A stretch of DNA of 64,000 nt from Kosakonia arachidis (GTDB lineage Bacteria; Pseudomonadota; Gammaproteobacteria; Enterobacterales; Enterobacteriaceae), in contig NZ_FPAU01000004.1 in the NCBI RefSeq assembly GCF_900116535.1, forward strand, positions 124,001-188,000. Reading direction: 5' to 3'. Under the pieces are notes generated by a model that saw nothing but the letters and a program-made list of their open reading frames with translations, did not search any database and was not told the DNA's origin. The position numbers and the translations under genes are program-made. Positions 1 through 8,960 of this stretch are shown in pieces. Each line of letters opens with the position of its first letter. Positions within the stretch are counted from its first letter, which is position 1.

Positions 1-574
1 CTCCGGGAACGACGAAGTGATGTTGTTCTCTTCCGCCGGTAAAGTGGTGCGCTTTAAAGAAGGTGCAGTGCGCGCAATGGGTCGTACGGCGACCGGCGTA
101 CGCGGTATCAAGCTGGCGGAAAAGGATAGTGTGGTATCGCTGATTGTTCCGCGCGGCGAAGGCGCCATCCTGACGGTCACACAGAACGGTTACGGTAAAC
201 GTACCGCTGAAACCGAGTACCCGACCAAATCGCGTGGTACACAGGGCGTTATTTCCATTAAGGTCACCGAGCGTAATGGTTCCGTGGTCGGCGCAGTGCA
301 GGTAGATGATTGCGACCAGATCATGATGATCACGGATGCCGGTACGCTGGTGCGTACTCGCGTGTCCGAAATCAGCGTGGTGGGCCGTAATACCCAGGGC
401 GTGATCCTGATCCGTACTGCGGAAGATGAAAATGTAGTGGGTCTGCAACGCGTCGCCGAACCGGTGGATGACGAAGAGCTGGACTCCATCGACGGCAGCG
501 TGGCGGAAGGCGATGACGACATTGCGCCGGAAGTTGACACTGACGACGATACGGCGGATGACGCCGACGAGTAA
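1..574 (+). CDS. gyrA: DNA gyrase subunit A, C-terminal part (5' end outside window)
   Basis: The frame is open from the first bases (first full codon at position 2) to TAA at 572-574, so this is the 3' end of a longer gene. The peptide carries the repeating blades of the GyrA C-terminal beta-pinwheel that wraps DNA, for example [15 protein letters not shown] and [20 protein letters not shown]. It ends in a run of Asp and Glu, the acidic tail known from E. coli GyrA. GyrA forms the A2B2 gyrase that introduces negative supercoils using ATP. The breakage-reunion domain with its active Tyr lies upstream of the window. A strong terminator follows. Identity is secure because the match to E. coli GyrA is nearly continuous. 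Confidence 0.98.
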   Translation, partial: SGNDEVMLFSSAGKVVRFKEGAVRAMGRTATGVRGIKLAEKDSVVSLIVPRGEGAILTVTQNGYGKRTAETEYPTKSRGTQGVISIKVTERNGSVVGAVQVDDCDQIMMITDAGTLVRTRVSEISVVGRNTQGVILIRTAEDENVVGLQRVAEPVDDEELDSIDGSVAEGDDDIAPEVDTDDDTADDADE

Positions 575-585
575 TGCGTCACAGA

Positions 586-608
586 GGGCCGGTTTCCCGG
601 CCCTTTTT
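586..608 (+). terminator. gyrA rho-independent terminator
   Basis: GGGCCGG and CCGGCCC arms enclose a short TTTC-type loop and are followed by five T residues. The structure begins 12 bases after the gyrA stop codon. Confidence 0.9.
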
Positions 609-689
609 CATTGCCATTGCGGCATTCGTGATTTATCGCTACCTTAACGACACCCTTTTTTAACTTCCTTGTGGCGGAGTTTCCCCAGG

Positions 690-3536
690 TTGAAATACCT
701 CGTCTCTTTTCGCAGTACCCTGAAAGTTTCCCGTTATTTATTCAGAGCGCTGGCGCTATTGCTGTGGCTGTTAATTGCCTTTTTTTCAGTGTTTTATATC
801 GTCAATGCGTTGCACGACAAAGAGTCAGAAATTCGTCAGGAATTCAACCTCAGTTCCGATCAGGCGCAGCGTTACATTCAGCGCACCTCGGATGTGATGA
901 AAGAGCTGAAGTACATTGCCGAAAACCGTCTGACGGCGGAAAACGGCATCCTCACCTCGCGTAGCCGCGATGATAAAACCGATGTGCCGGCATTTTTACC
1001 GCTGTTCCCCGATTCTGACTGCTCAGCGATGAGTGGCTCGTGGCGTGGTTCGCTGGAGTCGCTGGCGTGGTTTATGCGCTACTGGCGCGACAATTTTTCA
1101 GCCGCCTACGATCTCAACCGCGTATTTCTGATTGGCAGTGACAATTTGTGTATGGCAGATTTCGGCCTGCGCGAACTGCCGGTTGAACGTGACGATACAT
1201 TAAAAAGTTTGCATGAGCGGATCGTAAAATACCGTAATGCGCCGCAGGATGAGCGCAGCAATAATCTCTACTGGATGAGTCAGGGGCCGCGCCCGGGAAT
1301 CGGTTACTTTTACGCGCTGACACCGGTTTATCTTGGTAATCGTCTCCAGGCGTTGCTGGGTACCGAGCAGTCAATCCGTATGGAGAATTTCTTTACGCCG
1401 GGCAGCCTGCCGATGGGCGTCACTATTCTGGATGAGAGTGGGCACTCGTTGATGTCGCTGACCGGCCAGGACAACGGCATTGTTGCCGATCCGCACTGGA
1501 TGCAGGAACGTTCGTGGTTCGGTTACACCTCCGGTTTCCGCGAGTTGATCCTGAAAAAGAGCTTACCGCCGTCCTCATTGAGCGTGGTCTATTCCGTTCC
1601 TGTCGATATGGTACTGGAACGCATCCGCATGCTGATCCTCAATGCTGTGCTCCTGAACGTGCTGGTTGGTGTGGCGCTGTTTACCCTGGCGCGCATGTAT
1701 GAGCGACGCATTTTTATCCCGGCGGAAAACGATGCGCAGCGGCTGGAAGAGCATGAACAGTTCAACCGTAAAATTGTCGCCTCTGCGCCAGTTGGGATCT
1801 GTATTCTGCGCACCCAGGATGGGACGAATATTCTCAGTAATGAACTGGCGCACAATTACCTGAACATGCTCACGCATGAAGATCGGCAGCGGCTGACGCA
1901 GATCATCTGCGGCCAGCAGGTCAATTTTGTTGATGTGTTGACCAGCAACAATACTAATCTGCAAATCAGCTTTGTTCACTCGCGCTATCGCAATGAAAAC
2001 GTGGCGATTTGTGTGCTGGTAGATGTCTCTGCGCGCGTCAAAATGGAGGAGTCGTTACAGGAAATGGCACAGGCGGCAGAACAGGCCAGCCAGTCGAAAT
2101 CCATGTTCCTGGCGACTGTCAGCCATGAGTTACGCACGCCGCTGTACGGCATTATTGGTAATCTCGATCTGCTGCAAACCAAAGAGCTGCCGAAGGGTGT
2201 CGACCGACTGGTGACGGCGATGAATAACTCTTCAAGCCTGCTGCTGAAAATTATCAGCGATATTCTGGACTTCTCGAAAATTGAGTCTGAGCAGTTAAAA
2301 ATAGAGCCGCGGGAGTTTTCCCCACGCGAAGTGATGAGCCATATCACCGCCAACTACCTGCCGCTGGTGGTGCGTAAACAACTGGGGCTGTACTGCTTTA
2401 TCGAGCCGGATGTGCCAGTGGTTCTTAACGGCGATCCGATGCGTTTGCAGCAAGTGATCTCAAACCTACTGAGCAATGCGATTAAATTCACCGACATCGG
2501 TTGTATTGTGCTGCATGTAAAGCGTGATGCGGATTATCTCAGCATACGTGTGCGCGATACTGGTGTGGGGATCCCCGCTAAAGAAGTGGTGCGATTGTTT
2601 GATCCTTTCTTCCAGGTCGGGACCGGGGTGCAGCGTAATTTCCAGGGCACCGGCCTGGGGCTGGCGATTTGCGAGAAGCTGATTAACATGATGGACGGCG
2701 ATATTGAGGTGGATACCGAACCGGGTATGGGCAGCCAGTTCACCATTCGTATACCGCTTTACCATGCGGTCGTACCGGTGTGCGCTGATGTCGATGGGTT
2801 GGCGGAGACCTGCTGCTGGCTGGCGGTGCGTAACGCCTCATTGTCGGCCTATTTGCAGAACTTGTTGAACTGGAATGGCATCCGCACGATGCAGTACGAC
2901 GGGCGTGTGCTCGGCCATCAGGATACATTGATTACCGACGATGAACTGGAGCATCCTTCGGGTGCGCGGGCGGTGATTGTTTTCTGCCGCCGCCATATCG
3001 GTATTCCGCTGGAGCGCGTGCCGGGCGAATGGCTACACAGCGTCGCCGCGCCGCACGATTTGCTGGCGTTGCTGGGACGCATTTACCGTGTACAGGTGGT
3101 GGAACCGCAGGAGACCGCGACGCAGGTCGTAGAGGACAATGAGGTATCGCGCAACGACGACATGATGATCCTGGTGGTTGACGATCACCCGATTAACCGG
3201 CGTTTACTTGCCGATCAGCTGGGATCGCTGGGCTATCAATGCAAAACAGCTAATGATGGGGTGGATGCATTAAACGTGTTAAGCAAGAATCAGATTGATA
3301 TTGTGCTCAGCGACGTCAACATGCCGAATATGGACGGTTATCGTCTGACGCAGCGGATTCGCCAGTTGGGCCTGACGCTGCCGGTAATTGGCGTAACGGC
3401 TAACGCGCTGGCGGAAGAGAAACAGCGCTGCCTTGAATCCGGTATGGATAGTTGCCTGTCGAAACCGGTGACGCTGGATGTGCTGAAACAAACGCTGGCC
3501 ACGTATGCCGCACGAGTCAGAAACAGCAGGGGATAA
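690..3536 (+). CDS. rcsC: Hybrid sensor histidine kinase RcsC
   Basis: Inner-membrane hybrid kinase at the top of the Rcs envelope-stress phosphorelay; it autophosphorylates and passes phosphate through its receiver to RcsD and then RcsB. I chose the TTG at 690 because it gives 948 residues beginning LKYLVSF, matching E. coli RcsC (949 residues, MKYLASF). An in-frame TTG at 669 would add seven residues. Two membrane segments (about residues 20-42 and 310-335) flank a periplasmic domain. The HisKA motif ATVSHELRTP places the phospho-accepting His at 479. An HATPase domain with GTGLGLAI follows, and the C-terminal receiver has Asp875 in LSDVNMPN. The region between catalytic and receiver domains (about 700-820) is the most divergent from E. 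coli. The gene is convergent with rcsB across a shared terminator. Confidence 0.97.
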   Translation: MKYLVSFRSTLKVSRYLFRALALLLWLLIAFFSVFYIVNALHDKESEIRQEFNLSSDQAQRYIQRTSDVMKELKYIAENRLTAENGILTSRSRDDKTDVPAFLPLFPDSDCSAMSGSWRGSLESLAWFMRYWRDNFSAAYDLNRVFLIGSDNLCMADFGLRELPVERDDTLKSLHERIVKYRNAPQDERSNNLYWMSQGPRPGIGYFYALTPVYLGNRLQALLGTEQSIRMENFFTPGSLPMGVTILDESGHSLMSLTGQDNGIVADPHWMQERSWFGYTSGFRELILKKSLPPSSLSVVYSVPVDMVLERIRMLILNAVLLNVLVGVALFTLARMYERRIFIPAENDAQRLEEHEQFNRKIVASAPVGICILRTQDGTNILSNELAHNYLNMLTHEDRQRLTQIICGQQVNFVDVLTSNNTNLQISFVHSRYRNENVAICVLVDVSARVKMEESLQEMAQAAEQASQSKSMFLATVSHELRTPLYGIIGNLDLLQTKELPKGVDRLVTAMNNSSSLLLKIISDILDFSKIESEQLKIEPREFSPREVMSHITANYLPLVVRKQLGLYCFIEPDVPVVLNGDPMRLQQVISNLLSNAIKFTDIGCIVLHVKRDADYLSIRVRDTGVGIPAKEVVRLFDPFFQVGTGVQRNFQGTGLGLAICEKLINMMDGDIEVDTEPGMGSQFTIRIPLYHAVVPVCADVDGLAETCCWLAVRNASLSAYLQNLLNWNGIRTMQYDGRVLGHQDTLITDDELEHPSGARAVIVFCRRHIGIPLERVPGEWLHSVAAPHDLLALLGRIYRVQVVEPQETATQVVEDNEVSRNDDMMILVVDDHPINRRLLADQLGSLGYQCKTANDGVDALNVLSKNQIDIVLSDVNMPNMDGYRLTQRIRQLGLTLPVIGVTANALAEEKQRCLESGMDSCLSKPVTLDVLKQTLATYAARVRNSRG

Positions 3537-3541
3537 AAAAG

Positions 3542-3563
3542 AACCCCGGCGAAAGCCGGGGTT
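3542..3563. terminator. Bidirectional terminator between rcsC and rcsB
   Basis: AACCCCGGC and GCCGGGGTT form a perfect 9-bp stem around GAAA, located between the convergent stop codons of rcsC and rcsB. A-rich sequence precedes it, so it can terminate on both strands. Confidence 0.85.
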
Positions 3564-3570
3564 GGGGGGA

Positions 3571-4221
3571 TTACTCTTTTTCTGTCTGGGTCAGCGTGAC
3601 CGAGGAGAGGTAGTTCAGCAGGGCGATGTCGTTATCGACGCCCAGTTTCATCATCGCAGATTTCTTCTGGCTACTGATGGTCTTGATACTGCGGTTCAGC
3701 TTTTTAGCGATTTCCGTTACCAGAAAACCTTCTGCAAACAGACGCAGTACTTCGCTCTCTTTCGGTGACAGGCGTTTGTCGCCGTAGCCGCCAGCGCTGA
3801 TTTTTTCCAGCAGGCGAGAAACGCTTTCAGGGGTAAATTTCTTACCTTTCTGTAGCGCGGCCAGAGCCTTCGGCAGGTCGGTCGGCGCACCTTGTTTCAG
3901 TACGATACCTTCAATATCCAGATCCAGCACCGCACTCAGAATTGCCGGGTTATTGTTCATGGTAAGAACAATAATCGACAATGCAGGGAAATGGCGTTTA
4001 ATGTATTTGATCAGCGTAATACCATCGCCGTATTTATCGCCCGGCATTGACAGGTCGGTGATCAGAACATTTGCCTCGAGTTTTGGCAGATTATTAATGA
4101 GCGCTGTAGAGTCTTCAAATTCACCGACTACGTTAACCCATTCGATTTGTTCCAGTGACTTGCGAATACCGAACAGTACAATCGGGTGGTCATCGGCAAT
4201 AATTACGTTCATATTGTTCAT
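3571..4221 (-). CDS. rcsB: Response regulator RcsB
   Basis: Transcription factor of the Rcs phosphorelay; it acts as a homodimer or with partners such as RcsA to control capsule, motility, division and stress genes. The 216-residue length equals E. coli RcsB. The receiver domain (about 1-120) has the acidic pair in IIADDHP and the phospho-acceptor Asp56 in LITDLSMPG. A LuxR/FixJ-type helix-turn-helix (about 148-210) includes LSPKESEVLRLFAEG and EIAKKLNRSIKTISSQK. Only the last few residues differ clearly from E. coli. It lies 16 bp downstream of rcsD on the same strand. In E. coli rcsB also has its own promoter inside the rcsD 3' end, which I could not map here. Confidence 0.98.
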   Translation of the reverse strand: MNNMNVIIADDHPIVLFGIRKSLEQIEWVNVVGEFEDSTALINNLPKLEANVLITDLSMPGDKYGDGITLIKYIKRHFPALSIIVLTMNNNPAILSAVLDLDIEGIVLKQGAPTDLPKALAALQKGKKFTPESVSRLLEKISAGGYGDKRLSPKESEVLRLFAEGFLVTEIAKKLNRSIKTISSQKKSAMMKLGVDNDIALLNYLSSVTLTQTEKE

Positions 4222-4237
4222 GTATTAGGCTACCTTG

Positions 4238-6907
4238 CTACAGCAAGCTCTTGACGTAAGCGTCAATGTCGCTGATGTAATTTTCTATGCCTGGAGCATC
4301 GCTTTCACGAATTAATTGCTCCAGCGTTTCGCACAACTGCTTACCAGGTACCAGATTTAGCATAGCAAACACACCTTTCAGGCGGTGTGCTGTCTGCGCC
4401 AGCGCAGCGAAATCGCGTAACGCTGATTCAGTATACAACCTCTTAACATCATCGGGTACTGTGTCAACAAACAGTGCATAATAGCCGCTGGCATGGAGTT
4501 CCGCGTTTTCATCACCTCCCAATGGCGATTCCGGTACATCTTCCTGCGCCAGTTGCTCTTCTATAAGCTGCAATATTGCTCCCTGCATTGCATTGCTCAT
4601 ATTAAAGTTAACGCGCAATTGGCCTGGGCCAATTTTCCGCACACCGGCCTCATCATCGCTTAAAAGCAAGCCTGAGGCTGTAAGATTAGACGGATTATCT
4701 GTCAAAAAGAGATCATATTCTTGACTTGAAAGACGTTCATCTGGGGAAATACAGCTTGCTCCCCAATTTTCCAATTGGCGAACTACAATATTGCGGATTT
4801 CATTCGAAGTGATGTCAATCATCGCGACAACATCATCAAGCAATTTCTCTTCGCTTTCAACCTGCGATGAGCGGGCAGCCATCCTGACATGCAAAGAGTA
4901 GCGGGTACCGAGATCTTCCCTGGCCTTAATATTCAAATGCCCCCCGAGTTTTCTGGCTAGCTGATCGCACAGCCAGAAGGTGAGGGCGTTCGCTTTTCCG
5001 TACTGATCGCTCTGTGTATCGTTAAGGAACGGGAAGTGCAGATTGTCAATTTCGCTGGTATTTACGCCTGTGCCAGTATCCAGAATACGGAAGGTCAAAC
5101 GATCCTCGGCGGATTCATCCATATTCACTTCAAGGGTAATTTTACCCATTTGCGTAGTCGTCACCGCGTACTGAATCAAAAGCAGTAGGATCCGACGTAA
5201 CGCGTCACGATCGCCGTGGCGCTCCTCGTTAGCCGGAAGCGGGTTGTTGATCAACAATTGCAGGCCTTTACGCTTGATCACTGGCAGAACTTCCGGCACC
5301 ACTTCATCAATCAGGTCCTGAATGGAGAACACGGCAGGCGAACCTTTCCAGCTATCGCTTTCCAGCATATTGGCCAGCTGAATTTCATCCACCAGTTGTA
5401 CCAGTCTGTCGGCATGATCGGCAACGAGATTGCCTTCTTTGTTTTCTAGAGCGGCAGCTTCGGCAGCGAGGGCTTTTACCGGCTGTTTCAGCGAGTCAGC
5501 CAGGTTATTCATAAAGGTGGCGCGACCTTGTTGATTCTTCTCATACAGACGCTGCGCTTGCTTCAGCTTCTTATTGACCAACACTTCGCGGTCCTGGTCG
5601 CGAATAATAAAGATCTGCGTACGTGAGGCCACCTGGCTGCGGAACTGGCGTATTTCATACAGCTCATTATTTATGGTGGCCTGGATAACGCCCTGGTGCT
5701 GATCCGCCATGGCGGTAATATTTTGCAGATTCAGGTGTGGTAGCAGATGATCGGCTATTTTGTTGCTTAGCACCGTTCGGTTAGCTTCCTGATCGTGTAC
5801 TAGCAAGCCAAGTGGCAGCAGCGAGACAATCTCTTCGTTGAAAGCTCGCAGCACGCGTAGCTCGTTGTTTGCGCCTGGCGCAGCCAGGTTATCCGTCTTC
5901 CGCCCTGGTTGCTGACGGAAGGTGGTGTAGCCAAACAGCGCCAGCGCCAGCAGCCCAATATTCAGCAACAGCGGTAAAAGGATGTTTTGTAGCGTGTCGA
6001 GCAGCAGCGTACCGAAAGGAACCTGCCACACCAGGCGCAGCCCGGTACCGTTCAACGCAGAAGCGATCTCAATACGCGAGCTATTAAAGTTAACACTCAC
6101 ATTATCTGTGGTCTCTTTATCCTGCCCGCGAGTGGCACTTTGCGTGCTATCAGGGTCAAGACGGAAACTGTCCAGTGACATGCCCGGTGGGATCAGATCG
6201 TTAATTGGCAAGTCAAACGCAACCACGGTCGCCAGATGTCCCGGCTGGTTAAACGTGGTACGCAACGTAAAGTAGTGGCCATTCTGCCAGGCCAGACGGC
6301 GCAAGGAAGAAAAGCTTTCGCGCTCATCAAGGGCATTAGCTTGCTGCAACATTTCTGCGCGTCGGGAATCGACGATATTGCTGATTGTAGAATCTTTAAA
6401 ACCCGAGGTAAGATCTTTAAGAGGCAACGTCGAAACCAGAATCATGCTGTTATCCTGGCCATTCAGATAGTACATCGACCATGGAACGGTCTCGGCGCCC
6501 CACAGTGTATCGAGATACGTTGAGATGCGCTGCGTCATCTCCAGCGTGGAGCTGTCGTGTGAACCGAAAATTAGCGCTTCCGTTTTGCGCCGCGGTTTTT
6601 CGAGGTAATAGACGTCCTGTTTCAGGCGTGTTTCCTGTAAACCTTCGCTCGGTGTGCTTGCCGGGGCCGCAGCAATATTGTCATAGATCTGCCAGGTGGC
6701 ATACCGCCATGTGTCGATACGCTTATGGATGGCATGCGTAATATCGACGATTTGATAACTCTTATCTTTCAGCCAGGCGTTGACCGCACTCTGGATCATC
6801 ACCCCCATCGTTACCAGCAGGACAATAATCAATAAGAGGAAGAAACGGGTAATGTTGCCCGGTATCAGGGAAAATTTGCCAGGAATCATTGTGTCAGATT
6901 GACTCAT
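4238..6907 (-). CDS. rcsD: Phosphotransferase RcsD (YojN)
   Basis: Inner-membrane histidine phosphotransferase that relays phosphate from the RcsC receiver to RcsB. I start it at the ATG at 6907 (MSQSDTMIPGKF), matching E. coli RcsD and giving 889 residues. An upstream in-frame start would add nine unrelated residues. A first membrane segment lies at about 20-45 and a second near 305-330, with a periplasmic domain between. A degenerate kinase-like region follows, lacking a canonical H-box. The C-terminal HPt domain has the phospho-accepting His841 in TAHRLKGVFAML. Transcription runs into rcsB. Confidence 0.96.
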   Translation of the reverse strand: MSQSDTMIPGKFSLIPGNITRFFLLLIIVLLVTMGVMIQSAVNAWLKDKSYQIVDITHAIHKRIDTWRYATWQIYDNIAAAPASTPSEGLQETRLKQDVYYLEKPRRKTEALIFGSHDSSTLEMTQRISTYLDTLWGAETVPWSMYYLNGQDNSMILVSTLPLKDLTSGFKDSTISNIVDSRRAEMLQQANALDERESFSSLRRLAWQNGHYFTLRTTFNQPGHLATVVAFDLPINDLIPPGMSLDSFRLDPDSTQSATRGQDKETTDNVSVNFNSSRIEIASALNGTGLRLVWQVPFGTLLLDTLQNILLPLLLNIGLLALALFGYTTFRQQPGRKTDNLAAPGANNELRVLRAFNEEIVSLLPLGLLVHDQEANRTVLSNKIADHLLPHLNLQNITAMADQHQGVIQATINNELYEIRQFRSQVASRTQIFIIRDQDREVLVNKKLKQAQRLYEKNQQGRATFMNNLADSLKQPVKALAAEAAALENKEGNLVADHADRLVQLVDEIQLANMLESDSWKGSPAVFSIQDLIDEVVPEVLPVIKRKGLQLLINNPLPANEERHGDRDALRRILLLLIQYAVTTTQMGKITLEVNMDESAEDRLTFRILDTGTGVNTSEIDNLHFPFLNDTQSDQYGKANALTFWLCDQLARKLGGHLNIKAREDLGTRYSLHVRMAARSSQVESEEKLLDDVVAMIDITSNEIRNIVVRQLENWGASCISPDERLSSQEYDLFLTDNPSNLTASGLLLSDDEAGVRKIGPGQLRVNFNMSNAMQGAILQLIEEQLAQEDVPESPLGGDENAELHASGYYALFVDTVPDDVKRLYTESALRDFAALAQTAHRLKGVFAMLNLVPGKQLCETLEQLIRESDAPGIENYISDIDAYVKSLL

Positions 6908-7322
6908 TCTTGTGTGTAACCCGTTAGACAACACTGCAGGTGACGCTCAGCATCCGCTGAAACAATGTTGCTGCCATACGTAACTACCGCCTGTCGTGCG
7001 CGGACTACAAACAGATGTGTTGCAGAGCAGTGTACTGCAGGCAGTATATCGGTTAATGAGTGAATTTCCAGACTCTCTTTTCAGCCATTACTCACACGAT
7101 GTGGGTTTTTGTCCCTCATTTAAACGAAGCGGGGAAAATGTACAAAATATGGAGATTGTACAAATATTTCTCAGGTGTGAACAAAAAGAACGCAATAAAT
7201 AACAAGAAATTAATTAATGTGTTAAGTCAATAAGATAAATCTGGCACGTTTGTTGATTAATTAATAACCGTTACAAATAGTTATTATGTGTAGATTATTA
7301 TTCAAGTTAAGTAAATAAAGGT
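6908..7322. other. Intergenic region between rcsD and micF
   Basis: About 415 bp without a convincing coding sequence. It must hold the rcsDB promoter (reading left) and receives micF transcription from the right, which stops at the micF terminator. The right half is markedly AT-rich with runs of AATTAATTAA type. I saw no strong operator or further RNA gene. Confidence 0.6.
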
Positions 7323-7416
7323 AAAAAAAAACCGAATGCAGGGCATTCGGTCATAAGAGGGGTAAACAGACATTCAGATTCGAATGACGGTAATAAATAA
7401 AGTTAATGATGATAGC
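7323..7416 (-). ncRNA. micF: MicF small RNA
   Basis: Hfq-dependent antisense RNA that blocks translation of ompF mRNA. Read on the minus strand it begins GCTATCATCATTAACTTTAT at 7416 and ends in a GC-rich hairpin (ACCGAATGC / GCATTCGGT, 7331-7351) followed by nine U residues. The first 35 or so nucleotides, which pair with the ompF ribosome-binding region, are the same as I recall for E. coli MicF; the middle (around 7376-7385) differs. It is divergent from ompC, the classical position, so the OmpR sites to its right can serve both promoters. Confidence 0.95.
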
Positions 7417-7574
7417 GTGATGTATTTTAGTGACGATCATCGATTTGGTTTTTGCATTCAGTGCTATCATTTGTTTTTTATTTAACAGTTTGTTTTTTAT
7501 GGTATTTTTAAATTTATTTGATTATTTGTGCGATATTAATTAGCTATTTGTGCTATAAAAAAGTTCCCCTTTAT

Positions 7575-7640
7575 TTACAAAATGAAACATCTATCATTAA
7601 ATATGAAACATCTTCAAAGTTTTAGTATCATATTCTCGAT
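7575..7640 (+). promoter_or_regulatory. OmpR-binding region (C1-C3 boxes) of ompC
   Basis: Two TGAAACATCT repeats (7583-7592 and 7604-7613) followed by AGTTTTAGTATCATATTC (7619-7636) reproduce the spacing of the E. coli ompC C1, C2 and C3 OmpR boxes upstream of the -35 element. Phosphorylated OmpR would activate ompC here and probably micF on the other side. Confidence 0.85.
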
Positions 7641-7667
7641 GGATTATTTTTCTATTTTAAGGACAAT
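7639..7667 (+). promoter_or_regulatory. ompC promoter
   Basis: ATGGAT (7639-7644) and GACAAT (7662-7667) are separated by 17 bp, aligned with the E. coli ompC -35 (TTGGAT) and -10 (GAGAAT). Weak hexamers agree with dependence on OmpR. Transcription would start near 7675, giving a leader of about 70 nt. Confidence 0.75.
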
Positions 7668-7699
7668 GAATTTGCCAACTGGTTAGAGGGTTAATCAGT

Positions 7700-7742
7700 A
7701 CGCAGTGGCAAATAAAAATGCATATAACAGAGGGTTAATAAA
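7700..7742 (+). promoter_or_regulatory. ompC leader with ribosome-binding site and predicted MicC target
   Basis: The leader CATATAACAGAGGGTTAATA immediately before the ATG is the same as I recall for E. coli, where MicC RNA pairs upstream of the start codon. GAGGG serves as the ribosome-binding site. Whether this genome encodes micC cannot be seen in the window. Confidence 0.6.
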
Positions 7743-8867
7743 ATGAAAGTCAAAGTTCTGTCCCTCCTGGTGCCGGCTCTGCTGGTAGCAGGCGCAGCGA
7801 ATGCGGCTGAAGTTTACAACAAAGATGGCAACAAATTAGATCTGTACGGCAAAGTAGACGGTCTGCACTATTTCTCTGACAACAAAGGCCTCGATGGCGA
7901 TCAAACTTACGTGCGTTTCGGCTTTAAAGGCGAAACTCAGGTAAACGATCAGGTTACGGGCTATGGCCAGTGGGAATATAACGTTCAGGCTAACAATACT
8001 GAAAACTCAAGCGATCAGGCATGGACCCGTCTGGCATTCGCAGGTATCCGCGTTGCTGACGCTGGCTCTTTTGACTACGGTCGTAACTACGGCGTAATTT
8101 ATGATGTAACGTCCTGGACCGACGTTCTGCCGGAATTCGGCGGCGATACTTACGGTGCAGATAACTTCCTGCAACAACGTGCTAACGGCGTTGCCACCTA
8201 CCGTAATACCGATTTCTTCGGTCTGGTTGATGGCCTGAATTTTGCCTTGCAGTATCAGGGTAAAAACAGCAGCGGCGAAAATAACTCTAATGGTCGCAGC
8301 CTGGTTGAAGAAAACGGCGACGGCTACGGCGCGTCTGTGACCTATGCTCTGGGCGCAGGCTTCAGCGTCGGCGGCGCAATGTCCTCTTCCAAACGTACTG
8401 CTGACCAGAATGCAATCAGCGACGGTCTGTACGGCGAAGGCGATCATGCTGAAGTGTACAGCGGCGGCCTGAAATACGATGCCAACAATATCTATTTGGC
8501 GGCACAGTACTCTCAAACCTATAACGCAACTCGTTTTGGTTCTTCTTCTGATGCGGTCTACGGTTTTGCTAACAAAGCGCAAAACTTTGAAGTGGTTGCA
8601 CAGTACCAGTTCGACTTCGGTCTGCGTCCGTCCATCGCTTACCTGCAATCTAAAGGTAAGGATATCTCCAACAATACCGGTACCGTTAACTTCGGTGACC
8701 AGGATATCCTGAAATACGTCGATGTTGGCGCGACTTACTATTTCAACAAAAACATGTCTACCTATGTTGATTACAAAATCAACCTGCTGGACGACAACAC
8801 CTTCACCCGTTCTGCCGGTATCAATACCGACAATGTCGTTGGGGTGGGCCTGGTTTACCAGTTCTAA
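7743..8867 (+). CDS. ompC: Outer membrane porin OmpC
   Basis: Trimeric 16-stranded beta-barrel that lets small hydrophilic solutes cross the outer membrane. The precursor has 374 residues (E. coli OmpC 367). The signal peptide ends ANA before [10 protein letters not shown]. The constriction-loop motif PEFGGD is present, and the C-terminus ends in Phe (GLVYQF) as needed for assembly by the Bam machinery. Differences from E. coli cluster in surface loops, for example the Asn/Ser-rich segment near residues 175-190 and the loop near 215-235. MicF, OmpR boxes and the leader upstream separate it from other porin paralogs and support ompC. Confidence 0.95.
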   Translation: MKVKVLSLLVPALLVAGAANAAEVYNKDGNKLDLYGKVDGLHYFSDNKGLDGDQTYVRFGFKGETQVNDQVTGYGQWEYNVQANNTENSSDQAWTRLAFAGIRVADAGSFDYGRNYGVIYDVTSWTDVLPEFGGDTYGADNFLQQRANGVATYRNTDFFGLVDGLNFALQYQGKNSSGENNSNGRSLVEENGDGYGASVTYALGAGFSVGGAMSSSKRTADQNAISDGLYGEGDHAEVYSGGLKYDANNIYLAAQYSQTYNATRFGSSSDAVYGFANKAQNFEVVAQYQFDFGLRPSIAYLQSKGKDISNNTGTVNFGDQDILKYVDVGATYYFNKNMSTYVDYKINLLDDNTFTRSAGINTDNVVGVGLVYQF

Positions 8868-8886
8868 GTTCGCAACAACAATTGCT

Positions 8887-8910
8887 AAGGCGCCGCAAGG
8901 CGCCTTTTTT
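8887..8910 (+). terminator. ompC terminator
   Basis: AAGGCGCC and GGCGCCTT arms enclose GCAA and run into six T residues, 19 bp after the ompC stop codon. Confidence 0.9.
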
Positions 8911-8960
8911 GTTGCCCGTTTTTTGATGTACGCTTGCCACCATCAAGGAGATAACAGGTA

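Noticed and set aside
8007..8648. 213-codon open frame on the minus strand inside ompC
   Set aside because: It lies wholly antisense to a well-recognised porin, has no ribosome-binding site, and looks like the translation of opposite-strand codon bias.
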